From NCBI RefSeq assembly GCF_003590095.1, contig NC_039480.1, positions 17,399,328 through 17,463,327 of the forward strand: a DNA stretch of 64,000 nt. The letters are read 5' to 3'. The notes under the pieces are model-generated. The model was not told the origin of the DNA. It worked only from the letters and a program-made list of their open reading frames with translations, and made no database searches. Of this stretch, positions 25,101-33,138 are shown in pieces. The translations under genes and the position numbers were made by a program. The stretch is from Trichoplusia ni (taxonomy: Eukaryota; Arthropoda; Insecta; Lepidoptera; Noctuidae). Numbering within the stretch: the stretch's first letter is position 1; every line of letters starts with the position of its first letter.

Positions 25101-26383
25101 AAAGCTCAATGGCTGTCTGTCCGTTAAAGTTATTTTTGAAAAACGAATCGCTTCATATTTGGAAGCCTTTGAACGCCATTTTTGTTTGTTTCTTCTGCAG
25201 TTCGGGAAAATATTGGATGGACTTTTTGGAATTGGAACGTCGATGTGTTTTTGTTCAGCTGCCAGTGCATACTGCTTTTTGTATAGATGTGCGTGATTGA
25301 TGTGGTTCAAACTGCTGTTGAACATTGTATAGACCCAAAATAAAACATCCATTCGTACTAAAATTCTTAGCAAAATTAAAATTACTGGTTTCGCATCAGA
25401 ATGCATGCATTAATTACATTAAGCAATGGAAACAAACAAGAAAACCACTAGCTATCAAATGAACAGACGTTGAATCTTAGTTCAACCAAAGTTTTAATGG
25501 ATTAACAAAATCGAATAAATACTCATTTGCATACAAATTTGATCAAACATGAGGTTTCGGATCTTATTTGCATTCAGTTCGGTCTGGTATGCTAACTACA
25601 AGATGAGAGGTCATATGGGAGGGGGGGGGGATATGTGAATAATTTAGACTATACTGAATTCTAGAAACTATTTCTTGTATTTAGATAAGTTAGAGCATCT
25701 AGGTTCAAAGTTGAAGATTCTGATATATGTTTTAAAGCTAGTCTGAATAAATTTGTTGCAAGGCAACTAAATTCAGCGGCATTGAGTTTTTGCAGTTCAT
25801 AATATGCTACACAATTCAGGACGAACGTGAAATTACACAAGAAATCTAAAATATTAACTAGCTTTAACCTACTCCGATCAAACACTTTAGATATAGAAGC
25901 ATAATATAACGTTTAATTGAAAAAAATCACTGACGAAAGAGAATGGTTTTAGGTACCACACAAAATTACCAGCTAATCAGAATTTCTTCGAAAGGTTTTT
26001 TTTCGTAGTTATCTACTTATAAGGAGAAAGTTGTTCTGAACTATTTCCTTACAAAATTCTTCAAAACATGCTCGGTCATTTCCGCTAACGTTAATAAAGT
26101 TACATGCATCAAGTTACGGCTATTAACCATAATTAAATACTATGTTAGCACTAAAAACTCTTTGCTAATTTCCCTAATTGATTAATGAACACAGTTCTTG
26201 TTGGTAAACAATTAGTTTCCAGGAATCCATAATCCTCATTTTCAGCCAAAGTAAAAATGATCTTAGAGCTTTCATTACAAAGTCCACTTTGGTATACTTA
26301 CTGCTGGTGGAGCTCGATGTTGGAGCAAGGATGGCTGCTATCAGCAGGATTGTGAACGTCCACCGAAGCAATCTTGGTGGCCA
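1028..26383 (-). CDS. Cht7: Group III chitinase (GH18), five internal exons of a partial gene
   Basis: This gene encodes a secreted or membrane-anchored chitinase that hydrolyses beta-1,4 links in chitin during cuticle remodelling. The visible exons join as 26383-26302, 18907-18705, 17289-17052, 14205-14026 and 1151-1028 on the minus strand. All junctions are GT-AG with matching phases (0, 1, 0, 1, 1 at the acceptors), giving 275 codons plus 2 bases. Counting from the first visible residue, 1-28 are a basic stretch and a hydrophobic segment, 29-95 a basic Ser/Thr linker, and 96-275 the start of a GH18 barrel. Residues about 167-177 hold the KxxxxxxxGGW strand, and FDGLDVDWEYP is at 210-220 with catalytic Glu 218. 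The wording around CYYTNWSQYR and GWLKKGKL fits insect group III (Cht7) better than the moulting-fluid Cht5 type; this is recalled family knowledge. The first exon, the end of domain 1, any second GH18 domain and any chitin-binding domain are not in the window. Confidence 0.88.
3414..3427 (+). promoter_or_regulatory. RFX-type X-box motif
   Basis: The sequence GTAACCATGGCAAC is an imperfect inverted repeat matching the classical X-box (GYNRCC, 2-nt spacer, RRNRAC). RFX factors bind such sites. A TATATAAA string lies about 35 bp upstream (3373-3380), but no gene start is visible nearby. Function is unproven. Confidence 0.3.
4694..4760 (+). repeat. Fragment of ACTAGCTGTTGCCCGCG-family repeat
   Basis: Only the far end of the element is present: 'cagtagttcctgagatta'-like sequence, then 'cgttcaaacaaac', then 'actcttcacttttatag'. 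It matches the end of the full copies near 51.1-52.2 kb. It is an old, truncated copy. Confidence 0.6.
8106..8159. repeat. 25-bp palindrome with 4-nt loop
   Basis: Arms 8106-8130 and 8135-8159 match at 24 of 25 positions around the loop CTTT. The single mismatch is GTTGATG against GTTGGTG. It would form a stable cruciform or RNA hairpin. No target duplication or transposon ends are seen around it. Confidence 0.85.
8244..8315 (-). mobile_element. tRNA-like SINE head
   Basis: Read on the minus strand, it has an A-box-like TAACTTTGTTGG near 8303-8292 and a B-box-like AAGTTTGAGTCC near 8258-8247. A T-run follows (8239-8228) and could act as a Pol III terminator. It looks like a degraded tRNA or a short tRNA-derived SINE; the stems are imperfect, so it is not called a functional tRNA. 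Confidence 0.5.
8703..8996 (-). mobile_element. Divergent copy of ACTAGCTGTTGCCCGCG repeat family
   Basis: The copy runs from 'ataaagctgaagagtttg' to 'caacagctagt' on the plus strand, so the element itself points left. The middle part (8910-8965) differs from other copies, with a GC-rich 'cgttgcgtgcgctgcgg' stretch in place of the usual 'cataacttatatcttctacc'. It is an older or recombined copy. Translations across it have no meaning. Confidence 0.7.
9730..9934 (-). mobile_element. tRNA-derived SINE, nearly complete
   Basis: On the minus strand, a head with A box TGGTCTAGTGG (9923-9913) and B box GGGTTCATCC (9880-9871) is followed by a body containing 'acaaatgtttgtgtgatgag' and 'tgtgtctgggtgtaatt'. 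It ends with the 'ataatacaagctttgctta...gactagatggcg' tail. Heads and tails of this type are widespread in Lepidoptera (recalled, not searched). It is a non-autonomous Pol III retroposon in the Cht7 intron, on the same strand as the gene. Confidence 0.75.
10150..10392 (+). mobile_element. Copy of ACTAGCTGTTGCCCGCG repeat family
   Basis: It begins 'actagctcttgcccgcgac' and ends 'cagctttatatattagtata'. The family has no ORF. Its structure (a fixed 5' end, a 3' end in a TA-rich simple tail) and its similarity to RTE-type LINE 3' ends suggest a non-autonomous retroelement; this class assignment is inference. Confidence 0.75.
10559..10630 (+). tRNA. tRNA-Gly (anticodon TCC)
   Basis: This is a 72-nt complete cloverleaf. 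The acceptor stem GCGTTGG (10559-10565) pairs with CCAACGC (10623-10629), with discriminator A at 10630. The anticodon arm is 10585-10601 with loop CTTCCAA and anticodon TCC at 10592-10594. The T arm is CCGGG-TTCGATT-CCCGG (10606-10622). A box GTGTAATGGT and B box GGTTCGATTCC are intact, and a TTTT lies 5 nt downstream for Pol III termination. There is no intron and no encoded CCA. It decodes GGA (and by wobble GGG). It sits inside the chitinase intron on the opposite strand. No mismatch or insertion suggests decay, so it is probably functional. Confidence 0.95.
11789..11804 (+). promoter_or_regulatory. DR4 nuclear-receptor half-site pair
   Basis: Two exact AGGTCA half-sites (11789-11794, 11799-11804) lie in direct repeat with a 4-nt spacer AGAT. 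Such DR elements can bind nuclear receptors including EcR/USP. The site is in the intron of a gene whose family is commonly ecdysteroid-regulated. It is a motif match only. Confidence 0.3.
12251..12344. promoter_or_regulatory. Cluster of three TATCGATA (DRE-type) motifs
   Basis: Perfect palindromes TATCGATA occur at 12251-12258, 12329-12336 and 12337-12344, the last two back to back. Between them is a GC-rich stretch (about 12282-12328) that is unusual for this intron. In Drosophila this 8-mer is bound by DREF and BEAF-32 at promoters and insulators. That makes this a candidate intronic promoter, enhancer or boundary. Confidence 0.35.
13795..13980 (-). mobile_element. tRNA-derived SINE next to Cht7 exon D
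   Basis: On the minus strand the head has A box TAGCCCAGTGG (13968-13958) and B box GGGTTCTATCC (13932-13922). The body has 'aagcatttgtgtgatatacg' and the tail 'aaatgattataataatcg'. It starts about 45 bp inside the intron after the catalytic exon and lies in the same transcriptional direction. Length and parts fit lepidopteran SINEs, with several mismatches, so it is not very recent. Confidence 0.65.
14026..14205 (-). CDS. Cht7: Cht7 exon D: catalytic FDGLDVDWEYP motif
   Basis: This 180-bp exon has acceptor CATTTCTTCTCAG and donor GTAAGGAT. It begins GGWSFGTQKFKEM and contains the GH18 signature FDGLDVDWEYP, with the Asp-x-Asp-x-Glu triad intact; the proton-donor Glu is therefore present and the enzyme is predicted to be active. 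The exon is GC-richer than the surrounding intron. It ends YVLLLK plus one base, which exon E completes to Glu. A tRNA-derived SINE begins only about 45 bp into the downstream intron. Confidence 0.97.
15784..15990 (+). mobile_element. RTE-like LINE 3' end or derived element
   Basis: It starts 'actagcttttcgcccgcggc' and contains 'gggataaaaactatcttatg' and 'taccaaatttaattaaaatc', then 'aggcgtaacagacagacaga' and 'gttactttcgcatttat'. This arrangement is a common lepidopteran repeat that I recall as a 3' end of RTE-type LINEs. It is 5'-truncated and has no coding part. Confidence 0.6.
15991..16265. repeat. Dispersed repeat adjoining the RTE-like fragment
   Basis: The parts 'cacctgtcaccagaaggatc', 'catgaaatgtgatagctgga' and 'cgcgcgtaggactcacactt' then 'caccggttttct' resemble a widespread lepidopteran repeat. 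A related copy lies at 53398-53550 ('cgtcaccaggctatacgtca'). No coding sequence or target duplication is visible. Confidence 0.45.
17052..17289 (-). CDS. Cht7: Cht7 exon C: start of GH18 catalytic domain
   Basis: This 238-bp exon has acceptor TTGTTTCTTTAG and donor GTGAGTAAAG. It encodes the first beta strand of the GH18 barrel (IVCYYTNWSQYR), the CTHIIFAFGW strand, a Lys-rich loop, DGKTGLYDRI, and finally KLKTLLAI. The last base G joins exon D to make the conserved GGW. All three strands are diagnostic of insect chitinases. A short fragment of a non-LTR retrotransposon 3' end lies about 70 bp into the following intron (near 16930-16980). Confidence 0.95.
17290..18704 (-). other. Cht7 intron B-C, about 1.4 kb
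   Basis: This is AT-rich intron with proper splice ends. An interrupted hairpin GAAAATATGT...ACATATTTTC lies near 17457-17502. No gene, RNA or mobile element is recognised. Confidence 0.75.
18705..18907 (-). CDS. Cht7: Cht7 exon B: basic Ser/Thr-rich linker
   Basis: This 203-bp exon follows acceptor CTTTCCTTTCACAG and ends at donor GTTAGT. It opens with VRRRLRKPSK, continues through a Ser/Thr/Val-rich stretch with several further Arg/Lys, and ends HKDKDGYK. That leads directly into IVCYYTNWSQYR of exon C. The length (2 + 67x3) exactly completes the split codon from exon A and leaves phase 0 for exon C, which is good evidence that A, B and C belong together. No catalytic residues are here. 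The basic start directly after the hydrophobic segment is what a membrane-anchored protein would show. Confidence 0.85.
20194..20207. repeat. Target-site duplication, left copy
   Basis: CATATCATATCATT is identical to 20383-20396 and flanks the truncated LINE. The exact match suggests fairly recent insertion, although the sequence is itself a short tandem motif. Confidence 0.75.
20208..20382 (-). mobile_element. 5'-truncated non-LTR retrotransposon with target duplication
   Basis: On the minus strand a 3' end of LINE ORF2 is readable: GRRRRGRPRKRWRDDLNAY, then a gap, then ESWKDLGEAFAQQWDTVG and a stop, followed by an A-rich tail. Basic GRPxxRW and C-terminal EAF-QQW endings are typical of insect LINE polyproteins. 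The copy is bounded by a 14-bp direct repeat, CATATCATATCATT, at 20194-20207 and 20383-20396. This is the expected target-site duplication of target-primed reverse transcription. Only about 175 bp survive, so it is inactive. Confidence 0.85.
21121..21475. repeat. Dispersed repeat with GGGCACGG...CCGTGCC start
   Basis: A GC-rich start ('gggcacggcagtgcccctgc', 'cgggcacggccgtacc') is followed by 'tcactcactgactcactgac' and 'aaggtacttctagcagactt' and 'gccacatataaaggaaaa'. I recall this order as a common noctuid/lepidopteran repeat. Class unknown. It stands out against the AT-rich intron by GC content. Confidence 0.5.
21956..21981. repeat. (TA)n simple repeat
   Basis: A run of TA dinucleotides interrupted by GC ('atatatatgcatatatatat'). 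Confidence 0.8.
22137..22832. repeat. 190-bp perfect inverted repeat with 316-bp spacer
   Basis: Arm 22137-22326 (starting ATCCCACCAAAAACATTAAA) is the exact reverse complement of 22643-22832 in every segment compared, and the two arms are equal in length. The spacer 22327-22642 has no recognised gene. No target duplication is clear at the outer edges. Options are a young foldback or MITE-like element, a recent inverted duplication, a hairpin-RNA locus, or an assembly artefact. Because it lies in the Cht7 intron, any nascent transcript could form a 190-bp duplex. Confidence 0.9.
23988..24110 (+). repeat. Retroelement-like dispersed repeat
   Basis: It contains 'tatatataaaaggaagtcgt', then 'gttagttacaccacttataa' and 'ctcgagaacggctggaccga'. 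The phrase 'gaacggctggaccgatt' recurs in lepidopteran RTE-type repeats. It sits directly before the minisatellite. Confidence 0.5.
24208..24440. repeat. GGTACCAGGAGA minisatellite
   Basis: A 45-bp unit starting TACCAGGAGATCAGATAGTA is exact at 24208-24252 and 24303-24347 (period 95 bp). A partial related unit at about 24267 and degenerate units lie up to about 24440. G-rich on the plus strand. Open reading frames through it are meaningless. Confidence 0.85.
26302..26383 (-). CDS. Cht7: Cht7 exon A: hydrophobic N-terminal segment
   Basis: This 82-bp internal exon has an acceptor TTTATTTGTTGCAG just upstream and a strong donor GTAAGTAT at 26301-26294. It reads WPPRLLRW followed by a hydrophobic run TFTILLIAAILA and then a Ser/Thr stretch. 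That layout fits a signal peptide or a signal anchor with basic residues in front. It contains no ATG, so the start codon lies in an exon further right. It ends with one base (A), which joins the CC of exon B to give Thr. Group III insect chitinases are generally described as having an N-terminal membrane segment, and this fits. Confidence 0.8.
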
Positions 26384-27210
26384 CTGCAACAAATAAAGGA
26401 AAACATTGAAATATTGCTTTAAGATGCGGAAGAAATGTAATTAAAACGTAGGAGCTGCTGTAGGAAGGAATCCGATTAAAATGAAATTAATTATTTCGAT
26501 ACAGAATCCATTTCCTTCTCAACTGTGGAAAATGTACATTAAATCGTAAAGAAAAGTAGTCACAAAATCAATAGTTTTGGCGACCTTCAATAAAATAAGA
26601 ACAGATCTCCTAAATGTTTTAAATCAGAAAATATAAAATGATTTTAAAAACGAATTCTATAATACTTAGCATAGATTGTTCTTGGAAACAGAAAATCTAA
26701 TATCAAAACCCAAGGCCAATCCAGTGTTTCTCAACAAAGTCTTTGTACGTGAGCCGTTGTTTAAATAAAAATAATATTTCCATACATCTTGTCACTCTTC
26801 GCTTTAATATTTTCGTAAGTGGCTCGCGTCAGGACCTTGGGGCCATACAAAAAGCGTTATTCCATCTTGAAATGTTTTGTGAAAAAGTCTTTAATACTTT
26901 TATACGTCTCACCAATCCTTCACCAAGTAATATGCCAAATTTTGGGCGATATATGGTTCAGTACTATCGTGAGAATGATTCATTATTAAATTGCCTGACT
27001 AGTTTTGGGCCACGACCCCGGAGCGAATCAAGGACTCCGGTTGCATCCGAAACTCGGGCAATCCCGATAACTACGCGTGACCAAAGCATTGGATCCTTTA
27101 ATAATACTAGGCATATCATATGACCTTAGTTCAGTATTAATTAAATTGTTATCATTCAAGGAAAATGTTATAGTTTTTACACTATACAGGAGACGAATTT
27201 TGGTAAAAAT

Positions 27211-27880
27211 TTAGCATGGAAACAACTGGGTAGGGAACTTGGAGACTTTTATCCGATAAAGTCGTCTAGTGGAACTAGGAACACCGCTAGGCATATTGTC
27301 TTCTGGTTTAGCCTTGATCATCCGACCACCAGTTTTGGCGCAGTTCAAATTAAAGAAATTTGCCTCAATATTTCCGCTATTCGCTACTTTCAGGGCCCAT
27401 CTCCTCTTCAAGATTACAGTTTCAGTCGGCCGTCAACACGTCACAGCCATGAATAATGCAGCAGGGAGAACCGACCCCAGTATTGAGATTATAAGACGAA
27501 TACCTACATACAACATAGTTGTATGAAATATGCAGTGCCTGGCTTTCATATTGATTTGGTATCAGAAGTAGATGTTATCGTGCAGTCTCAACGTGATATT
27601 TGATTTTACATGGACTTTCTTTTCAGATGCAAGGTTTTTTAGAATGTCATCGTCAATTCTGAATATGTTTAGCAAGATATCTTGTTGTTTTGCATATGTA
27701 GGCATAATATATGATAGCTTTTTAACATTATTAAAATGTTCGAAAACTTTCAGGACACGTTTTTGTTCGGTAACAATAGGAATAGGTACTAATTTACCAA
27801 AGCTTTTTTTTATTTCTGCTTTTTCCCAAGCCATTTTCGAGTCAGATTCCAGTTTCACCGGATTGAACTTGATACTTGGA
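27211..27880 (-). pseudogene. Degraded unidentified reading frame
   Basis: One minus-strand frame runs about 220 codons with only two internal stops (27564-27562 and TGA at 27435-27433). Random sequence this AT-rich would have many more. The first part is hydrophilic and rich in Lys/Glu/Asp (for example KMAWEKAEIKKSFGKL). The middle has a hydrophobic run (MLYVGIRLIISILGSVLP). The end is basic (KVANSGNIEANFF, STRRLYRIKVSKFP). I do not recognise the family. No splice signals or neighbouring exons were found. It may be a decayed gene or transposon ORF. The opposite strand is also unusually open, so coding status is not certain. Confidence 0.35.
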
Positions 27881-28173
27881 TAAATCTAACTTCCACATCC
27901 CAATTTACTAGAATATATTTTATAGTGCACAAATACATGAAAATTAACGTAGATCATAAAAAAAATACTCTTAAGTCATAATTTATAAATTTTGAATTTT
28001 ACCTACGAAAATAAAATATTCCATCGTTGCATTGGATTAAATTTCCAGTCTGAGTGCGTCACTAACAAGAGTAACAATGTATCATTTGGTTAAAACCAGA
28101 TCATACAAAGGACTGAGTCAATACGCAATGTAAGCTCTGTCGGTAATCCCCTTTGTTCTCTGGACACGATGCT

Positions 28174-28187
28174 GTTTCCATGGCAAC
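28174..28187 (+). promoter_or_regulatory. RFX-type X-box motif
   Basis: GTTTCCATGGCAAC fits the RYYNYY-N2-RRNRAC X-box exactly. It lies about 1.8 kb upstream of exon A on the gene's own direction. No associated start is visible. Confidence 0.3.
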
Positions 28188-29045
28188 CTAAATTAGTGCT
28201 TTAAGCTTAAGCCTTCCTGTTCCATTCGTTCGACATTTATTATTTTGCGACAGAACAGATATGTTAAAAGATTTATTTTTAATCTGCGTTAAAAATATTG
28301 TCCCTATTTTTAAAAAGTGGATCAATCAGAATGATTGAACATCAACTATTAAAATTTATGTCATAGGTGTTTTCCTGTGATCAACTAATCAATCGTGATC
28401 AGGATTTTGAGCAGGATATTACGTTGATTCGATTTTCAGAAAGCGGTTGGCAAGTGCTGTAAATTGTATTGGCTTCTTATTTAACAAGTTGTCTCAACAG
28501 TTGTCTCATATGCAGAATAATGTTAAGACAGAATTTGCTTATGTGAAAGCAATTTTGTGCTAGTGCCTTTTCATTATCATTAATTTTAGTTTAGGTTCAC
28601 TGAACGTTTCTTAAAAATAAAATCGAGATCGATCGAGAGAATCCAGAAATCCAAAGCTTACCTTTACCTAAATGGTTTTTGCTTAGCTTCGAATGTTCAA
28701 AATAAGTCTTTATTGAATAAAGATAATTTTCCTTATCATAAAGCCTATTATTGTTAGTTGATACAAGTCTTATTACAAGTTCTAAATGACTGACATTAAA
28801 AACCGGACTTGTAATGGTCACCAGTTATAAAACAACACCATTCAATACAAATTAAACGGTGCCTAGTTTGATCATTAAATAATAAGTGATAATAAAGTTA
28901 GAATATTATTTCTTCTGATTAAACTTACATTAGATAATCTTTGAGATAATGTACGTTGAAATTAATTACGTTTTCAGTGTGTGGAAGGTATTTAACTTAT
29001 ATTATATTGGGACTTGGTGTTTTAATTGATGTAGATGTGTAAGTC

Positions 29046-29150
29046 ACACTAATATTATAAATGCGACATTGTCTATGTATGTTTGTTACATCATCACGCA
29101 CAAAACGGCTGGACCACTTTCAATGAAATTTGAAACATTTTACACATTAT
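29046..29150 (-). repeat. RTE-like repeat fragment
   Basis: 'ctaatattataaatgcgaca' then 'ttgtctatgtatgtttgtta' and 'aaaacggctggaccactttc' is the reversed order of the 3' end seen at 15784-15990. It is degenerate. Confidence 0.5.
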
Positions 29151-29503
29151 AATACTTTTCTCAGAATTCGTTAAAGAATTAATGTTTTTGTTTTTAAAAA
29201 ACACTTTATAATTTTGGGCAACAAGAATTTCTGTAACTATAAATATTATTCTTTGCTGCCTCGACTTCTTCAGAAGAATCCTATTTTACCTATATTAAGC
29301 ACTTATATTCCAACTTTTCAAACTCCATCGGGGATGTATGTAAACAAGTTTATTCTCAAAGAACTGTAATTCACCTTCAATCGTAGCAACCTCATTATTT
29401 CTAAGAAAACAAATTTACTGGAACAATATTATTTATTCGAATCCAATGTGAGTGGATTTCTGAGAAATCGGTGTTCTATAAACTTTGCTAGAGATTTATA
29501 CTT

Positions 29504-29645
29504 AACTAGCTGTTGCTAGCGGCTTCGCTCGCCTGGTGACAAACACGTTACCATTCTTTAACGTAGTCGGAAAAAAGTCGCCTATGTTTTAATCCAAGGT
29601 ATCACTTATCAACTACCTCCATACCAAATATCAAACAATTTTTTC
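29504..29645 (+). repeat. RTE-like repeat fragment
   Basis: It begins 'actagctgttgctagcggct', followed by 'tcgctcgcctggtg' and 'ctacctccataccaaatatc'. It is a truncated member of the retroelement-end class. Confidence 0.55.
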
Positions 29646-30486
29646 TATCCATTTTAGTGTAGTCATCTTCTGCCTCATTATATTTTTTTTTATAAATTAT
29701 AAAGTTTTGTCCTATAGAATATTTTCTTATATTTTCTCGACCTGCAATTTTGAAAAAGGAGTTTTTAGGTACTTATTTTGGTTTTTATTTGCGTTCCGAG
29801 TTACGATTTTGACTATGTTTTTGTACCTTAGTCTTCTTATCTTTAGCTTCTAAGTCATGAAATTTGACACTTGTCACATTTTTAGATAGTGCATGACTGT
29901 TACCGTTACCATAAAGTTACGGGTAAAAATGAAGAAGAAAACTAATTTAGTAGCCTACTTACATAATCATCTTTCCTCCTTTTTAAACCAAGACACGTGC
30001 TAATAACCTCAATTACAGAAAAAGACTCTCATTTAAGACACAGCATTTTAAACCACGAAAAAGCTCAAGATATAGGCATTTATTTCACGTCGCTAAAAAT
30101 GCAAAAATAAGGACAACGCCTGCGGCTCTTTTAATTTAAAAATCACTATCGCACCGAACAATAACGGTACTGATTACAGAAAAAATAATGACAAATGAAT
30201 TCGTGGGCGGGAAAGATAATGTTTATAAAAGCTAGGGTTGCGGTCATTTGGATAATAACCCTAGGAGGATTTCTCATTGTTGTATTTCATTGTTTAACAG
30301 TTGGTAGAATTGGTTCGGTATTTTTTGTTCTTATTTTAGGTTTTTATAGTAGATTTTGGTCGCTGTATGTTCTTTAATTACGCAATAAATGATATAGGTA
30401 ACGAAGTTTTGTTCCTGTTTTTTTGTATTGTTTTCTTGGCAAGGTCATAGGTTTATTAAACCTTTATTTAATTTGATTTAGTTTAA

Positions 30487-30523
30487 AATTGCCAATGTGT
30501 ATTGGACATACACATTGGCAATT
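30487..30523. repeat. 16-bp perfect palindrome with 5-nt loop
   Basis: AATTGCCAATGTGTAT (30487-30502) is the exact reverse complement of 30508-30523, with loop TGGAC. No mobile element ends are visible around it. Confidence 0.85.
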
Positions 30524-32892
30524 AACTTGGCTTTTAACTTGACTTAGATATTTTATCCTTCAAATATCAAATCTCTTTTTTCTTTTTTTTTATCTTCTTT
30601 ATTTGATTTAAGTTTCAATGTGAAGTTTATACATATATACAGCTTCTATATCCCTTTTTTAGTTATTCTTTTAGTTTATCGTAAAGCCTTTGAGATACTA
30701 AAATTGGAACCAAATAAAAAAACACCAACCAAATATACTAATTTGTAATTCATAATGACAAAAAAGATTCAAACATCAACTTAATTTTTCATCGCCTAAT
30801 TATTTAATACCTACCTATAACAATTCCATTAATAATTCATTTTTCTGCCCTCGGTACTAGAAAGTACAAATATTAGCGCAAATCGTCGTTGGGCGGCAGT
30901 AATTTATTAAAAGCGTCATGCACCCAGACCTGAAATCCAGGGTAACAATGAAAAATGGACCAAATTGTTTTACGCTTGTTCCTAACTGGATATTTATGTG
31001 TGTTCCCTATGATAATATATGCTATTACTGCTACATGTAATAATAAACACGATGTAGGGTTTTGCGTTGTGAATTTAATTCTTTGAAGGATAAAGTTTAA
31101 TTTTAAACACTCGACAGTGTGCATTCTAAATAAAAAAAAAAAAACCTTTTTTAAAGATTCATAGTTTGGGGGTTTCATTTTGTGTATGTTCTTTAACTGT
31201 ATTCTTTCACCTAGACATATTTTGATCTGTTGATGTTTAAAAAAAAGAAGCATATTTTTAGGGTTTTCACTTAGTACATTTGTAGACCTGTATCTTTTAA
31301 TTACGACCAGGCATATAGGTATTTTCATCTTGATGTTTCTTAAATGCTTCGTAGCCCAATACAAAAACTATGTTTCATATAAAACATTGTACCTTCACGG
31401 TCCTGCCTTTTTTATCAAGGTACGTCGGAAAATCTCTGAATGCAGATCGATATGGCTCACAAAAAACATGTTGACTGACTTGTCTAGTATTACCATAATA
31501 AGTCCAATAAGGTCAAGACAACCAGTCAACCAGCGAGTCCGTTGTATGCTAGCTGCTGTATATTGTAAGTGGGATTAATTAGTATTATGTATTGTAGAGT
31601 TGAGATTTTCCATCTCATTCAAAGGTCATGGGAAAGAAATGGTAATTTAAGAGTTTTACTTGGGTTAATTATGAGAAATTTAAAATAAAATGTTGTAGTT
31701 ATGCTTAAATTAATACAGTTGCAACACTTCTTTCGTCCACCCCGTTCATATTTTGCAATTTTCTAAGACACTTTTCTAACATCTGTCCTTATACTAGGAT
31801 TCGAAAACCTATCTCCGTTTTTGGTATTATCCAAAAATTGAAATCCCCTATAACCGCTACAGGATTAGTCAAATCAAAACATATCCTTTCAATTTCGTTG
31901 TGAAGTAAATAACATCAACTAGGCGAGCAGAAACTCGACTTAATGGAGTGTAAATCAATTTATTCCATGTTTAGTACTCGATATGTCAATGTCACTGTCG
32001 CAGTTCATTGGCGGCAATATAGATGGCGCTAGGGTCGATTTTAAGTAAGTCTTTTTTGCACTTAACTGCCAGTTGGTGACGCAGATATAAATGATAGGAT
32101 CTATGAGTTTTGAGAAAGGAACATTTGTAGCAAGTAAGAGAATATGCGTATTGAAAATTATACAAGGATTCAGTTAAAATATGATGCAATCCGTCTTTTA
32201 TTTACAAAGTCGACAAGCTAAGCTGCATGAGACTACAACCGGCATTTAAGACCTCAAAAACTGTCGAGTGTTTATTGAGTTCACGGGTTGATAATTAAAG
32301 CGACCACTGGACAATTAATATTGACAAACATCTAGCAGTTTTTTCTACTTCAGGAGTTCACCAAGGAGACAAATTTACCCCCAACAGAAAATTTCCTCTT
32401 ATATACTGTGATCATCATTTCACTTGTCAACCAAGGCCATTCTCAGGTGTTTCTAAACGCTTATTACTTACAATTAAATTAACCTAGATCCTAATGATAC
32501 AAACGAAATAACCAGCAACTATTCCAAAAAGGTTCCTATTCCAAGATACGTTTGTGGTTCTCATGTCTGCATTTGGGACATAAGGGTGGATATTATTGTT
32601 TTTATGGTGACCTCTTTATAAGACCCTTAGGGACCCGATAGTTAACATATACAGGCCGCAAACAAAACGTTGTTAGGGAAATTGGTTTGAGAGTATCAAC
32701 GAAGTGAGATGCTACGAGTATGTGTTCGGGTCGTGTTTTGTTCAAGTGCTGTGTTTTCCTTAAAAGGACTTGATTGATTGTGTTTTTTTTTTGGCTTTTA
32801 AGAAAGTGTATTAAATGTGCTAAATTATTACTCTAGTGTATCTACTAAAGTAATCAAAACTACCTGTGACATATATTTTTATAATCTACGTT

Positions 32893-33138
32893 TACTAATA
32901 TATAAAGCTAGAGAGTTTGTTTGTTTGAACGCGCTAATCTCAGGAACTACTGGTCCAAATTAAAAAAATATTTTTGTGTGAATAGACCATTCATTAAGGA
33001 AGGCTTTAGCTTTATAAATCATCACGTTGCGACTAATAGGAGCGAAGATACAATGGAAAATGTGAAAAAAACAGGGCAGGTATAAATCATAACTTATATC
33101 TTCTACCCACGGGGACGAAGTCGCGGGCAACAGCTAGT
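32893..33138 (-). mobile_element. Copy of ACTAGCTGTTGCCCGCG repeat family
   Basis: Starts 'tactaatatataaagctaga' and ends 'gtcgcgggcaacagctagt' on the plus strand, so the element is reversed. It retains the internal 'aataggagcgaagatacaat' block found in all full copies. Little divergence from the copies at 51-55 kb. Confidence 0.75.

Larger units (their letters stand above)
18908..26301 (-). other. Cht7 intron A-B, about 7.4 kb
   Basis: It contains a truncated LINE (20.2 kb), a dispersed repeat (21.1-21.5 kb), a long inverted repeat (22.1-22.8 kb) and a repeat plus minisatellite (24.0-24.4 kb), each listed below. In 18908-20190, 20400-21110, 22840-23980 and 24480-26300 I see only AT-rich sequence and short open stretches without recognisable domains. 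Confidence 0.7.

Noticed and set aside
26384..26392. TTG at 26392 as start of the chitinase
   Set aside because: It lies in a textbook 3' splice site (TTTATTTGTTGCAG). The first exon must be upstream.
26743..27123. 126-codon plus-strand frame
   Set aside because: No domain recognised; its last third (PRPRSESRTPVASETRAIP) resembles translated repeat sequence. Not enough for a gene call.
29373..29393. Short ATG-to-donor stretch (MRLLRLK) in phase with exon A
   Set aside because: Several equally short in-phase candidates exist (for example near 32865 and 34385). The donors are weak and none is distinctive.
30873..31364. Longest open frame in the window (163 codons, minus strand)
   Set aside because: No recognisable domain, a lysine/isoleucine/phenylalanine bias expected from AT-rich DNA, a poly-A run translated as poly-Phe, and no splice or promoter context.
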